This document shows, in pieces, positions 7,885 to 15,135 of a DNA stretch of 39,652 nt. Where the stretch lies: the NCBI GenBank assembly GCA_028293725.1, contig JAQGOE010000001.1, positions 1 through 39,652 of the forward strand, given 5' to 3'. Every line of letters begins with the position of its first letter. Within the stretch, counting starts at the first letter, position 1. The stretch comes from Gammaproteobacteria bacterium. GTDB taxonomy: Bacteria > Pseudomonadota > Gammaproteobacteria > Steroidobacterales > Steroidobacteraceae. Position numbers and translations under genes: made by a program. Under the pieces are notes generated by a model. The model was not told the origin of the DNA. It searched no databases and worked only from the letters and a program-made list of their open reading frames with translations.

Positions 7885-9480
7885 ATGCCCAAACCCGCCG
7901 CCGATCCGACAGCTTCCCGCATGGAGGAGGAAGCGCTACGACTCGCACGGCACGGTTCCCTTCGCGCGGCCGCCGACGTCTGTCGCGCTCTCAATGCCAA
8001 GCACCCTAAGTTCGCATCGGGATGGCGCACCGCCAGTGGAATCGCCTTGCAGATGGGAGACGCCGCGACGGCGCTTACAACGGTCGAGCACGCCCTGGCG
8101 CTCACCCCTAAGGATGGCCGCTCCCTTCTGCAGAAGGCCTACGCCCTTAGAGCGCTGCGCCGCCAAAATGAGGCGCTCGAATTCGCCAACAACGTCCGCC
8201 CACTCCTCAATGACGATGCGGCTGCACTCGACTTGCTGGGCACGTTCTACAGCCTTTCAGGAGACCAGCGCCTGGCGCTGGAGGCTTACGACCGGGCGCT
8301 ACAGCTGGCTCCCCGCAATGTCCCGATTACGTTTAATCGGGCCACCGTACGCCGTTTCCTCGGTCAACTCGCCGCGGCGGAAGATGACTACGATCACGTG
8401 ATCGCCGGCCGCCCGAACGACTACGAGGCCTACAAGAACCGATCCGACCTGCGCAAGCAGGCCCGTGAGCGCAACCATGTAGCCGAGCTCGAACGGCTCC
8501 TGGCCGGCGGCATCACCGACTGGCGTGGTGAGGTGCAGATTCGGTACGCCCTGGCAAAGGAGCTCGAAGATATCGGCGAGTACGAGCGCTCGTGGGCCTT
8601 CCTCGACCAGGCGGCGAAACTACGCCGCCGCCATCTGAAATATGACATCGAGCGCGATGTCGAGACCGTAAGCTGGATCATCGATGCATTCCCCGACGGC
8701 CCCGCCTCGACGGTGCAGGGTTTTCCGAGCCACGAGCCGATATTTATCGTGGGCCTCCCCCGAAGCGGCACGACGCTCGTGGAACGCATCCTCGGAAGTC
8801 ACTCGTCTGTCCATTCGGCCGGAGAGCTGAATGACTTTTCTCAGGCGCTCGTCGATGCGGTGATCACTGCAGCCGGCACGCGCTCAATACCTCGTCAGGA
8901 ACTGGTGGCACGCTCGGCGAAACTCGATTTCGCGGCCCTGGGCCGCGACTATCTCGAGCGCACGCGGCCTGCAACCGGCAAGACGCCTCACTTCACTGAC
9001 AAAATGCCGCTCAACTACCTCTATTGTGGCCTCATCCGGCGCGCGCTGCCGAATGCACGAATCGTGCACCTGACACGCCATCCACTCGCGGTCTGCTACG
9101 CGATCTACAAAACCCTGTTCAAGGATGGCTACCCTTTCTCCTACGATCTCGCCGAGATCGGACGCTACTACGTGTCTTATCGAAAGCTGATGGACCACTG
9201 GTGCGCCACCCTGCCCGGGGCGATCCACGAGCTCAACTACGAGCAACTGGTCACCGACCAGGTGGGCGAAACGCGCCGGCTGCTGGAGTTCTGCGGACTC
9301 GACTGGGAAGAGGCCTGCCTGTCTTTTCATCGCAACCCCTCGCCCACCACGACAGCCAGCGCGACGCAGGTCCGCCAGTCACTGTACGATTCCTCCATCG
9401 CGCAGTGGCGCCATTACGCGCCACAGCTCGAAGGTCTGCGCCGCCAACTCATAGCGGCCGGAATCGACGTCGAGAGCTAA
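7885..9480 (+). CDS. TPR-repeat sulfotransferase family protein
   Basis: This 531-residue protein has two parts. Residues 1 to about 270 form tetratricopeptide repeats (alpha-helical, with Ala/Leu/Tyr spacing such as ALDLLGTFYSLSGD). Residues from about 280 form a sulfotransferase domain with the PAPS 5'-phosphosulfate loop GLPRSGTT at 290-297. Downstream, RIVHLTRHPLAVCYAIY is the usual 3'-phosphate-binding region. No signal peptide is seen, so it is probably cytoplasmic. Members of this family are common in Proteobacteria but substrates are largely unknown. It follows the transporter by 20 bases and precedes the regulator by 19, so it belongs to the same transcription unit. Sulfotransfer is not an expected step in betaine breakdown, which makes its presence informative. 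No PAPS synthesis genes are nearby. Confidence 0.83.
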   Translation: MPKPAADPTASRMEEEALRLARHGSLRAAADVCRALNAKHPKFASGWRTASGIALQMGDAATALTTVEHALALTPKDGRSLLQKAYALRALRRQNEALEFANNVRPLLNDDAAALDLLGTFYSLSGDQRLALEAYDRALQLAPRNVPITFNRATVRRFLGQLAAAEDDYDHVIAGRPNDYEAYKNRSDLRKQARERNHVAELERLLAGGITDWRGEVQIRYALAKELEDIGEYERSWAFLDQAAKLRRRHLKYDIERDVETVSWIIDAFPDGPASTVQGFPSHEPIFIVGLPRSGTTLVERILGSHSSVHSAGELNDFSQALVDAVITAAGTRSIPRQELVARSAKLDFAALGRDYLERTRPATGKTPHFTDKMPLNYLYCGLIRRALPNARIVHLTRHPLAVCYAIYKTLFKDGYPFSYDLAEIGRYYVSYRKLMDHWCATLPGAIHELNYEQLVTDQVGETRRLLEFCGLDWEEACLSFHRNPSPTTTASATQVRQSLYDSSIAQWRHYAPQLEGLRRQLIAAGIDVES

Positions 9481-9499
9481 CTCCAAGGCTGCAATCGCA

Positions 9500-10180
9500 A
9501 TGGCAAAGGCCCAGAACGGTCCCAAGTTTCGCCGCGAGCCCCCGGTGGCCCGCCGCGAGGCACTCGTCGAAGCTACGCTCGTCTGCCTGCGACGCTTCGG
9601 GCACGAGGGTATGTCAGTACGGCAGATCAGCGCCCAGGCGGGCGTTTCCGCCGGGCTGATCAACCATCACTTCCCGAGTATCACGGCCCTGGTGGCCGCC
9701 GCTTACGACTCGCTGGCGACCTCACTCCTCCACTCCATCCGACGCCAGGCGCATGACCTCTCGAAAGCGCCACGCGAGCGGCTGCGGCGGTTTTTCGAAG
9801 CTTCTTTCGCTCCCGAACTGCTCGACCCTGGTTTGTTCAGCGCATGGCTGGTGTTCTGGAGCATGGTCCCGCATGACGCCGAAATGCGTGCCGTGCACGA
9901 CCGTACTTACGGCGCCTACCGGGCCACCCTGGAATCGTTATTGGGACAGTTGCGTCTGACCGAAGGAATTCCTGCGTTCAAACTGCGCCCGGCCGCCATA
10001 GGACTGGCGGCGCTCCTGGACGGACTCTGGATCGAGGTAAGCTTGAATCCACGCACGTTTAAGCCCGCGACGGCCGTAGCGCTGTGTGAGGACTGGACGA
10101 ACGCGCTATGCGCCGGCGCTTTCCCGGCGTTGCGAACGACGCCCGGCAGCAAGGCCGCCGCTCCCTCGAAGGCGCCCTAG
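9500..10180 (+). CDS. TetR-family regulator, BetI-like
   Basis: This 226-residue protein has a TetR DNA-binding domain near residues 15-65, with the helix-turn-helix MSVRQISAQAGVSAGLINHH. Its ligand domain resembles the choline-sensing repressor BetI: LFSAWLVFWSMV and IGLAALLDGLWIEVSL match the BetI patterns WLAFW and GLAALIDGLWL as I recall them. BetI responds to choline/betaine, so this gene independently supports a quaternary-amine role for the upstream genes. It is last in the run and would give feedback control if it binds the 3.2-kb promoter. The start ATG has only a weak AAGG upstream. It is not in a bet operon, since no betA or betB is present, so the effector may differ from choline. 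Confidence 0.85.
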   Translation: MAKAQNGPKFRREPPVARREALVEATLVCLRRFGHEGMSVRQISAQAGVSAGLINHHFPSITALVAAAYDSLATSLLHSIRRQAHDLSKAPRERLRRFFEASFAPELLDPGLFSAWLVFWSMVPHDAEMRAVHDRTYGAYRATLESLLGQLRLTEGIPAFKLRPAAIGLAALLDGLWIEVSLNPRTFKPATAVALCEDWTNALCAGAFPALRTTPGSKAAAPSKAP

Positions 10181-10190
10181 CAACGCTGGT

Positions 10191-10271
10191 CGGTCACGCG
10201 GGAACCCCGCCGTTCGCACGGGAGCTCCAGCGCTCACGCCGCGGAAGCTCCACCGGTCACGCAGGAGCCCC
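10191..10271. repeat. Direct repeat across the convergent regulator/MbtH gene ends
   Basis: An 18-bp element CGGTCACGC-r-GGA-r-CCCC occurs at 10191-10208 and 10254-10271 with two mismatches. Similar CACG...GGA...TCC units lie between. The second copy overlaps the last codons of the MbtH-like gene. No clear terminator is seen between the two convergent genes. Confidence 0.5.
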
Positions 10272-10607
10272 AGCCTCTTCCCCCCCGCTCGCCGTCGCCG
10301 GCGGCGCGCTCTCTGTGCTCTCCGTCCCCTCGGCGCTCTCTACCTTCTCCGCGCTCTCCACACCCTCGGCGCCCTCGGCCTTCCTCGCAGCCTGCTCAGC
10401 CTGATACTTCTCCATCGCCTTGCGCACACTCAACGGCCGCATGTCGGTCCAGACTTCCTTGACGTAGTCGAGACAGACCTGCTTCTGCCCCGTCGGACCG
10501 ACCTGGCGCCAGCCGTTGGGAATCGCCTGGCCCGCGAGCCAGAGCGAGTATTGCTCCTCGGAATTCACCAGGACCTGGTACTCGCGAGTGTCTTCTTCCT
10601 TGTCCAT
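10257..10607 (-). CDS. MbtH-like protein with an acidic low-complexity tail
   Basis: This 116-residue protein carries the MbtH signature in its first 60 residues: N-x-E-x-Q-x-SLW, P-x-GW, then G-x4-CLDYV and WTDMRP-L-S. All three signature tryptophans are kept; the Pro after SLW is Leu. MbtH proteins bind and activate adenylation domains of non-ribosomal peptide synthetases and are usually about 65-80 residues. The extra tail of about 55 residues is rich in Glu, Ser and Ala with repeats of the type VESAE/TESTE. The start at 10607 is supported by GGAG 8 bases upstream. No NRPS, siderophore or peptide-antibiotic gene is visible in this window, so it is an orphan here. What it activates is unknown. 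Confidence 0.85.
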   Translation of the reverse strand: MDKEEDTREYQVLVNSEEQYSLWLAGQAIPNGWRQVGPTGQKQVCLDYVKEVWTDMRPLSVRKAMEKYQAEQAARKAEGAEGVESAEKVESAEGTESTESAPPATASGGEEAGAPA

Positions 10608-10739
10608 TGATACCGCTCCATGAATCGCACTTGCCGGTGAGCGAAGATACGCCAAGCGGCCCGCCTTTTTGTGACCAGCCCCTTCAGTACATTAAATTCC
10701 AAGCTTGCAGCAGGCCACGGCACGGGGGCAACTTGACTG

Positions 10740-11960
10740 CTAGCCCAACGTCACACTGCGCTCCACAAACCAACACAGCCCCTCGCCAACCAGAAACGCC
10801 GCGGCAATGTCCGTAAACAAAGGACGCGGAATCGCAAGCTTGGCCCGCACCAGCAACCATGCAACCAACAGAGCGCCCAGCACCACGGTCACCTGCCCGA
10901 TCTCGACTCCAATGTTGAAGCCAACGAGCAGCTCCGCGAGCCGGTTCGCAGGCAACTTCATCTCCAGGAGATTGGATGCGAAGCCAAACCCATGGATCAG
11001 GCCGAACACCAGCGTGACTAGCAAGCGCACCCTCCCCGCGTCACGCATTTGCCCGGTCAACATGAGATAGCTCACGGAGAAAATTCCACCACCCACCAGC
11101 AACAGCGTCGGCAGCGTAACGCCCAGATCGAAATATCGACCCAGTGCCATGACGAACAGGATCCCGCCCAACCCGATGGCCACCGGCAGCGGCCGATGCG
11201 TCCCGTCACCGATGTTCTCCGCCCCGATCAAGGCGATCGTCAGCGCCACCAACGCATCGATATATTGCGCCTCCGGCCGCAGAATCCCGGTGACGGCCAA
11301 CGCCAGAGTCAAGCTGTGGCCGAGCGTGAAACCGGTCACCACGAACAACAGATCGCGCACGCGCCGCGAGATCAACACCAATCCCAACATGAACGACATG
11401 TGGTCGATGCCGGTGAAGATGTGCATGATCCCCATCCGCACGTATTGGAGGAGGCCGGCGTTTTCGAGACCACCGCCCTCGGCGTCATCCGCCGCTACCG
11501 CGACCTGCTGATGGTCCACCGTGAGAATCTGCTCGAAGAAGCGGCCACCGCTGTCCTCGATACGTGCGAAGTTGGTATGTGACTTCACGAGGTCGTAGAA
11601 CGCGGCGGAGTGGATATCGATATCGCTCGCGCTCGGACACCTGAAGACAAAATCGAACCGCGAGTAGCCCACTGAAGCGGCCAACGCGCGTGGCCCCTCG
11701 ACGAGCGGACATTTCTGTTTCGCAGCCGTTGCCCCCACCCGATCGGCGAGGTAGTGACCGAGCTGCGCACTCGACGGTTGATCCTTACCGGAGGGCGTCA
11801 CTCGCTTCGCCTCGAGATCCGGCACCGTGAACTGCAGGCGGACGGTGTCCCCGTCGACGCGCCACGACGAAAGGCTTTCGCTCAATGTATGCGCGCAGAC
11901 AGGCGCGGCAGCGCCAAACACCAGGGCGAGGACAAGGACGAGGAGCGTCCCCGATCTCAT
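10740..11960 (-). CDS. HupE/UreJ-family membrane protein with N-terminal periplasmic domain
   Basis: This 406-residue protein has a cleavable-type signal (MRSGTLLVLVLALVFG...AHT) and an extracytoplasmic region to about residue 175. A membrane domain of some six or seven helices follows. The helices carry the HupE/UreJ-like metal motifs HIFTGIDHMSF, GFTLGHSLTLAL and HGFGFAS. HupE/UreJ proteins are nickel permeases; this longer subfamily is often annotated only as HupE/UreJ family and its metal is not established. The ATG overlaps the stop of the upstream PPIase gene (ATGA), so the two are translated together. No hydrogenase or urease genes are present, so the role is open. Confidence 0.82.
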   Translation of the reverse strand: MRSGTLLVLVLALVFGAAAPVCAHTLSESLSSWRVDGDTVRLQFTVPDLEAKRVTPSGKDQPSSAQLGHYLADRVGATAAKQKCPLVEGPRALAASVGYSRFDFVFRCPSASDIDIHSAAFYDLVKSHTNFARIEDSGGRFFEQILTVDHQQVAVAADDAEGGGLENAGLLQYVRMGIMHIFTGIDHMSFMLGLVLISRRVRDLLFVVTGFTLGHSLTLALAVTGILRPEAQYIDALVALTIALIGAENIGDGTHRPLPVAIGLGGILFVMALGRYFDLGVTLPTLLLVGGGIFSVSYLMLTGQMRDAGRVRLLVTLVFGLIHGFGFASNLLEMKLPANRLAELLVGFNIGVEIGQVTVVLGALLVAWLLVRAKLAIPRPLFTDIAAAFLVGEGLCWFVERSVTLG

Positions 11961-12859
11961 GGCTTGTAGTCAGAATAATCGGTCGCCACCAGGATCTTCG
12001 ACCGCTCCCGCAGAAACTTCATCGTGGCCGTCATGAGGCGCTCCTGCTGCGCGTTCTTCAGATCCGTCAGCACCTGCAACCGGGCATGCTCGTACGACAG
12101 CGGCACGGGCACCTTATCCTTGATGACCTTGACGATGTGAATGCCATCGTCGGCTTGCAGGGGCTCTGACACCTCGCCCTCCTTCATCTGCAACGCCTTG
12201 GCGTAAACCGCATGCCCCAGGTGAATCTTGGCAGCGAAATAAAACTCGTCCCCGTCATTGCGGGGCTCCGTCAGCCCATACTTTGAAATCACCGCCTCCA
12301 CCGGCGTGTTGGCGCGTAATGCACTCACCGCATCGCGCGCTCTCTGCATCGACTGCTCGGCATTCGCGCCCCCTGCGGGCAGCACGAGGTGCCGTGCAGT
12401 GAGAATGCCGTCGCTGGCGTAACGAGTCGGGTTCTTTTCGAAGAACTCCCGTAACTGTTGCTCGGAGGGCTGGCTGGTGGTGACCTCGGCCAGCGCCTGT
12501 TGATCCATCGCCATGGCGAGCGAGTTGCGCGTCATCTGGTCCGTCTCAGCGAAATCCAACTCCAGGCCCCGCTGTACGAGCAACTCTTCCCGGATCATCT
12601 CACCCAGAACCTTGAGTTTTTCTGCCCGGGTCGCCTGCTCGAAAGTCTCGCCCGTCTCGGCTTCCAACTGCGTCACGAAGTCACTACGGAGCACGGGACG
12701 TTGGTTCACCAGGGCGATGTCTTCCGGGGGTACGCTGTGCGTGGCCGTCCCACGCGCCGAGAAAAGCCCGACGCCCGCGATCGCCAGCCCCACCACGGCC
12801 CCGATCGCGCACAGAACCAATGATCGCGTCACGTTCACCTGCGACGCCGCTGACTTCAC
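11957..12859 (-). CDS. Membrane-anchored parvulin-type peptidyl-prolyl isomerase
   Basis: This protein of about 300 residues has one N-terminal membrane anchor (LVLCAIGAVVGLAIAGVGLF). A SurA-like helical part follows, then a parvulin (PpiC) domain near residues 150-250 with TARHLVLP and the GIHIVKV end strand. It probably acts in the periplasm on folding of exported proteins. The frame is open further upstream, but that would overlap the cytochrome gene. GTG at 12859, directly after the cytochrome stop, is preferred, with an alternative TTG at 12868 that has GGGG about 5 bases upstream. Its 3' end overlaps the HupE-like gene by 4 bases, suggesting it may help fold that protein's periplasmic domain (inference). 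Confidence 0.82.
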   Translation of the reverse strand: MKSAASQVNVTRSLVLCAIGAVVGLAIAGVGLFSARGTATHSVPPEDIALVNQRPVLRSDFVTQLEAETGETFEQATRAEKLKVLGEMIREELLVQRGLELDFAETDQMTRNSLAMAMDQQALAEVTTSQPSEQQLREFFEKNPTRYASDGILTARHLVLPAGGANAEQSMQRARDAVSALRANTPVEAVISKYGLTEPRNDGDEFYFAAKIHLGHAVYAKALQMKEGEVSEPLQADDGIHIVKVIKDKVPVPLSYEHARLQVLTDLKNAQQERLMTATMKFLRERSKILVATDYSDYKP

Positions 12860-12860
12860 T

Positions 12861-13655
12861 TCACTCAAGCTTCCCCCTCTGGGCCGATACCGCGTCAAGC
12901 TGCCCTCTCGAAGTCGATGCCGCGTAGACATACACCGCCACCGCGCGAACGGTGACCGCAGACAACTCCGTAGCCCACGACGGGCAGCGGCCCGCAAGGC
13001 CGTGCGCAATAGTGCTTTCGATGCTCTGGCGCGATCCGTCGCCGCGCAGCCAGACGGCGTCGGTCAGATCCGGAGCACCGATCGCCGAATCACCCTTGGC
13101 GTCCGAGCCATGACAGTCGTTGCAAACTCCCTTGTTCGCGTCATAGAAAATCTGTTTGCCGCGCTGAACCGCCGCAGCATCGGCCTGTGGCTGGCGAAAC
13201 GAGAGCAAGTACGTGGTGACGTTATCGATGTCGCTCGGCGTGAGAGGAGCCATCGCATAGAGGTCATAGGGCCGCGCAGTGGCGAACGCCGGCATGTGGG
13301 CGAGGTCCCACCCCTTTGAATTTCCCGAGCGGATGCCGTAAAGAATGACCCGCTCTATTTCACTTACGCGGCCAGTGCCGTAGAGCCAGTCATGATCGGT
13401 CAGGTTAGGAACAGCGAGCGCGGGATCGCCCCGTAATTGCGCGCCATGGCAGGAAGCACAGTGCTTTGAATAAGCTGAGGCACCACGCGACATCGCGAAG
13501 CTCATCAGCTCGGGGTCGGCGGGAATGCTGTCAGCAGGGACCATCAGAAAGCGAGCGCGCACGGTATGCGTGTGTGCCACGAAGGTGCCACCAACCGCTA
13601 AACCGAGCACGAGGATCGCCGTTAGTATCAGCCCGGTCTTCACCAGCAGATTCAA
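12861..13655 (-). CDS. Membrane-anchored diheme cytochrome c
   Basis: This 264-residue protein has an N-terminal hydrophobic anchor (residues about 5-28) and two class I cytochrome c domains. Heme motifs are C66-x2-C69-H70 and C178-x2-C181-H182. The layout resembles the FixP/CcoP subunit of cbb3 oxidases, but no oxidase genes are nearby. The first heme has a likely Met ligand at M121 (HMPAF). For the second, the place where a Met-Pro is expected reads GRCPSW with C224, and no Met occurs anywhere after C181, so this heme is His/Cys-ligated or open. It is the first gene of the run with the PPIase and HupE-like proteins, and could donate electrons to a periplasmic process that is not identified. 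Confidence 0.85.
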   Translation of the reverse strand: MNLLVKTGLILTAILVLGLAVGGTFVAHTHTVRARFLMVPADSIPADPELMSFAMSRGASAYSKHCASCHGAQLRGDPALAVPNLTDHDWLYGTGRVSEIERVILYGIRSGNSKGWDLAHMPAFATARPYDLYAMAPLTPSDIDNVTTYLLSFRQPQADAAAVQRGKQIFYDANKGVCNDCHGSDAKGDSAIGAPDLTDAVWLRGDGSRQSIESTIAHGLAGRCPSWATELSAVTVRAVAVYVYAASTSRGQLDAVSAQRGKLE

Positions 13656-13734
13656 GCTACAGTCTCAGCCAGGGGATCACATTGGCGCCTTCCAGGCGCA
13701 GTGCCACGTAATTTACTGTTATCCGGCGAATTCG

Positions 13735-13744
13735 TTAACGTTAA
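13735..13744. promoter_or_regulatory. Palindrome in the divergent cytochrome/amidase intergenic region
   Basis: TTAACGTTAA is a perfect 10-bp palindrome in the AT-richer part of the 118-bp gap. It is placed where an operator for either divergent transcript could sit. No convincing -35/-10 pair was found. CATAAT directly before the amidase start (13769-13774) may be a -10 for a short or absent leader, or chance. Confidence 0.3.
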
Positions 13745-13773
13745 TGACCGGAAAAGGTCCTTGAGCGTCCATA

Positions 13774-15135
13774 ATGCGCCCACCCATGACAGCAAAGCCA
13801 ACACTGGCCGACCTCGCCGCCGCTCTCGCCAACGGAAGCGTCTCGAGCCGCTCCCTGGTAGAGACCTGCCTCGAAAGGATCGCAGATCCCGCGGGTGAAG
13901 GGCGTACGACCTTTTTGCACGTCGACAAAGGTGCGGTACTCGCACAGGCCGACGCGATGGATCTGCTGCGGTCCAGTGGTGCCGCCCCCTCGCCCTACGC
14001 GGGGATTCCGGTTTCGATCAAGGATCTTTTTGACATTGCAGGCCAGGTGAGCCGCGCGGGATCGACCGTGCTCGCGAACCGGCCGGCTGCGACCCAGGAC
14101 GCCGCGAGTGTCGCTCGCCTGCGGCGCGCCGGCTTCGTGCTCATCGGCCGCACGAACATGAGCGAGTTCGCCTTCTCGGGCTTGGGCGTGAACCCCCACT
14201 ACGGCACCCCACGCAATCCGTGGGAGCGCGCCGAGGGCCACATTCCCGGAGGCTCTTCCTCGGGAGCCGCGATCTCTGTAACTGACGGCATGGCCCACGG
14301 GGCCCTTGGAACGGACACGGGCGGGTCCTGCCGGATCCCGGCGGCGTTCACGGGCCTGGTCGGCTACAAGCCCACCGCGCGCCGCGTACCGCACGCCGGC
14401 GCCGTTCCCCTATCGACGAGCCTCGATTCCATAGGACCCATTGCGCGTTCGGTGGCGTGCTGCGCGACGCTGGACGCTGTATTGGCGAATGACACACCGC
14501 CTGACCTGAGCGAACGCTCGCTCGCGGGGATGCGCTTTGCTGTGCCCAAGACTTTCGTACTCGAAGACATGGATTCGGATGTCGCCGCGCACTTTGAACG
14601 CTCGCTGTCACGCCTTTCCACCGCGGGCGCGAGAATCGAGCGGATCGACGTCCCTGAGTTCGCGGAAATTCCTACGATCAATGCGAAAGGTGGCTTCTCC
14701 GCCGCCGAGAGCTACGCCTGGCACCGAGGTCTGATCGAGTCCAACGGTGCCGACTATGATCCGCGAGTGCTCACCCGGATCCGACGTGGCGCCACACAAA
14801 GCGCCGCGGATTACATCGAGTTGCTGGCCGCGCGGAGAGCTTTCATCACCGCAGTGGAAGCCCGTATCGCGCGATTCGATGCGTTGCTCTTCCCAACAAC
14901 ACCTGTCATCCCACCTCGGATCGCCGCGCTTCAGAGCGACGTTGAATTCTTCAGGGTGAATGGGCTGGTGCTGCGCAATCCGGCGGTCATCAACCTGCTC
15001 GACGGCTGCGCGATTTCCATCCCGAATCACGAGGAGGGCGAGCCTCCGACCGGCCTGATGTTGGCATGCACCGGGGGCCTCGACCAACAACTCTTTCGCT
15101 GCGCGGCCGCCGCCGAACACATCGTTCGCTCATGA
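13774..15135 (+). CDS. Amidase signature family enzyme
   Basis: This 453-residue cytoplasmic hydrolase has the Ser-cisSer-Lys triad of the amidase signature family: K83 in VSIKDLF, a cis-Ser near S161 in GGSSSG, and the nucleophile S185 in DTGGSCRIP. It would hydrolyse a carboxylic amide to acid and ammonia. It resembles stand-alone amidases more than GatA, since no gatC or gatB is adjacent. Two starts are possible, ATG at 13774 or at 13786 (MTAKPT); neither has a strong ribosome site. The stop overlaps the start of the CoA-transferase gene (ATGA). The coupling suggests the released acid may be passed on to CoA activation, but the substrate is unknown. Confidence 0.86.
   Translation: MRPPMTAKPTLADLAAALANGSVSSRSLVETCLERIADPAGEGRTTFLHVDKGAVLAQADAMDLLRSSGAAPSPYAGIPVSIKDLFDIAGQVSRAGSTVLANRPAATQDAASVARLRRAGFVLIGRTNMSEFAFSGLGVNPHYGTPRNPWERAEGHIPGGSSSGAAISVTDGMAHGALGTDTGGSCRIPAAFTGLVGYKPTARRVPHAGAVPLSTSLDSIGPIARSVACCATLDAVLANDTPPDLSERSLAGMRFAVPKTFVLEDMDSDVAAHFERSLSRLSTAGARIERIDVPEFAEIPTINAKGGFSAAESYAWHRGLIESNGADYDPRVLTRIRRGATQSAADYIELLAARRAFITAVEARIARFDALLFPTTPVIPPRIAALQSDVEFFRVNGLVLRNPAVINLLDGCAISIPNHEEGEPPTGLMLACTGGLDQQLFRCAAAAEHIVRS

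Noticed and set aside
10086..10610. Plus-strand frame rich in Leu/Arg across the MbtH gene
   Set aside because: It is the antisense of the acidic MbtH tail and has no membrane-protein pattern beyond repeat-derived Leu.
13774..15135. GatA subunit of the tRNA amidotransferase
   Set aside because: No gatB or gatC is adjacent, and the gene is coupled to a CoA-transferase, so a stand-alone amidase is more likely.
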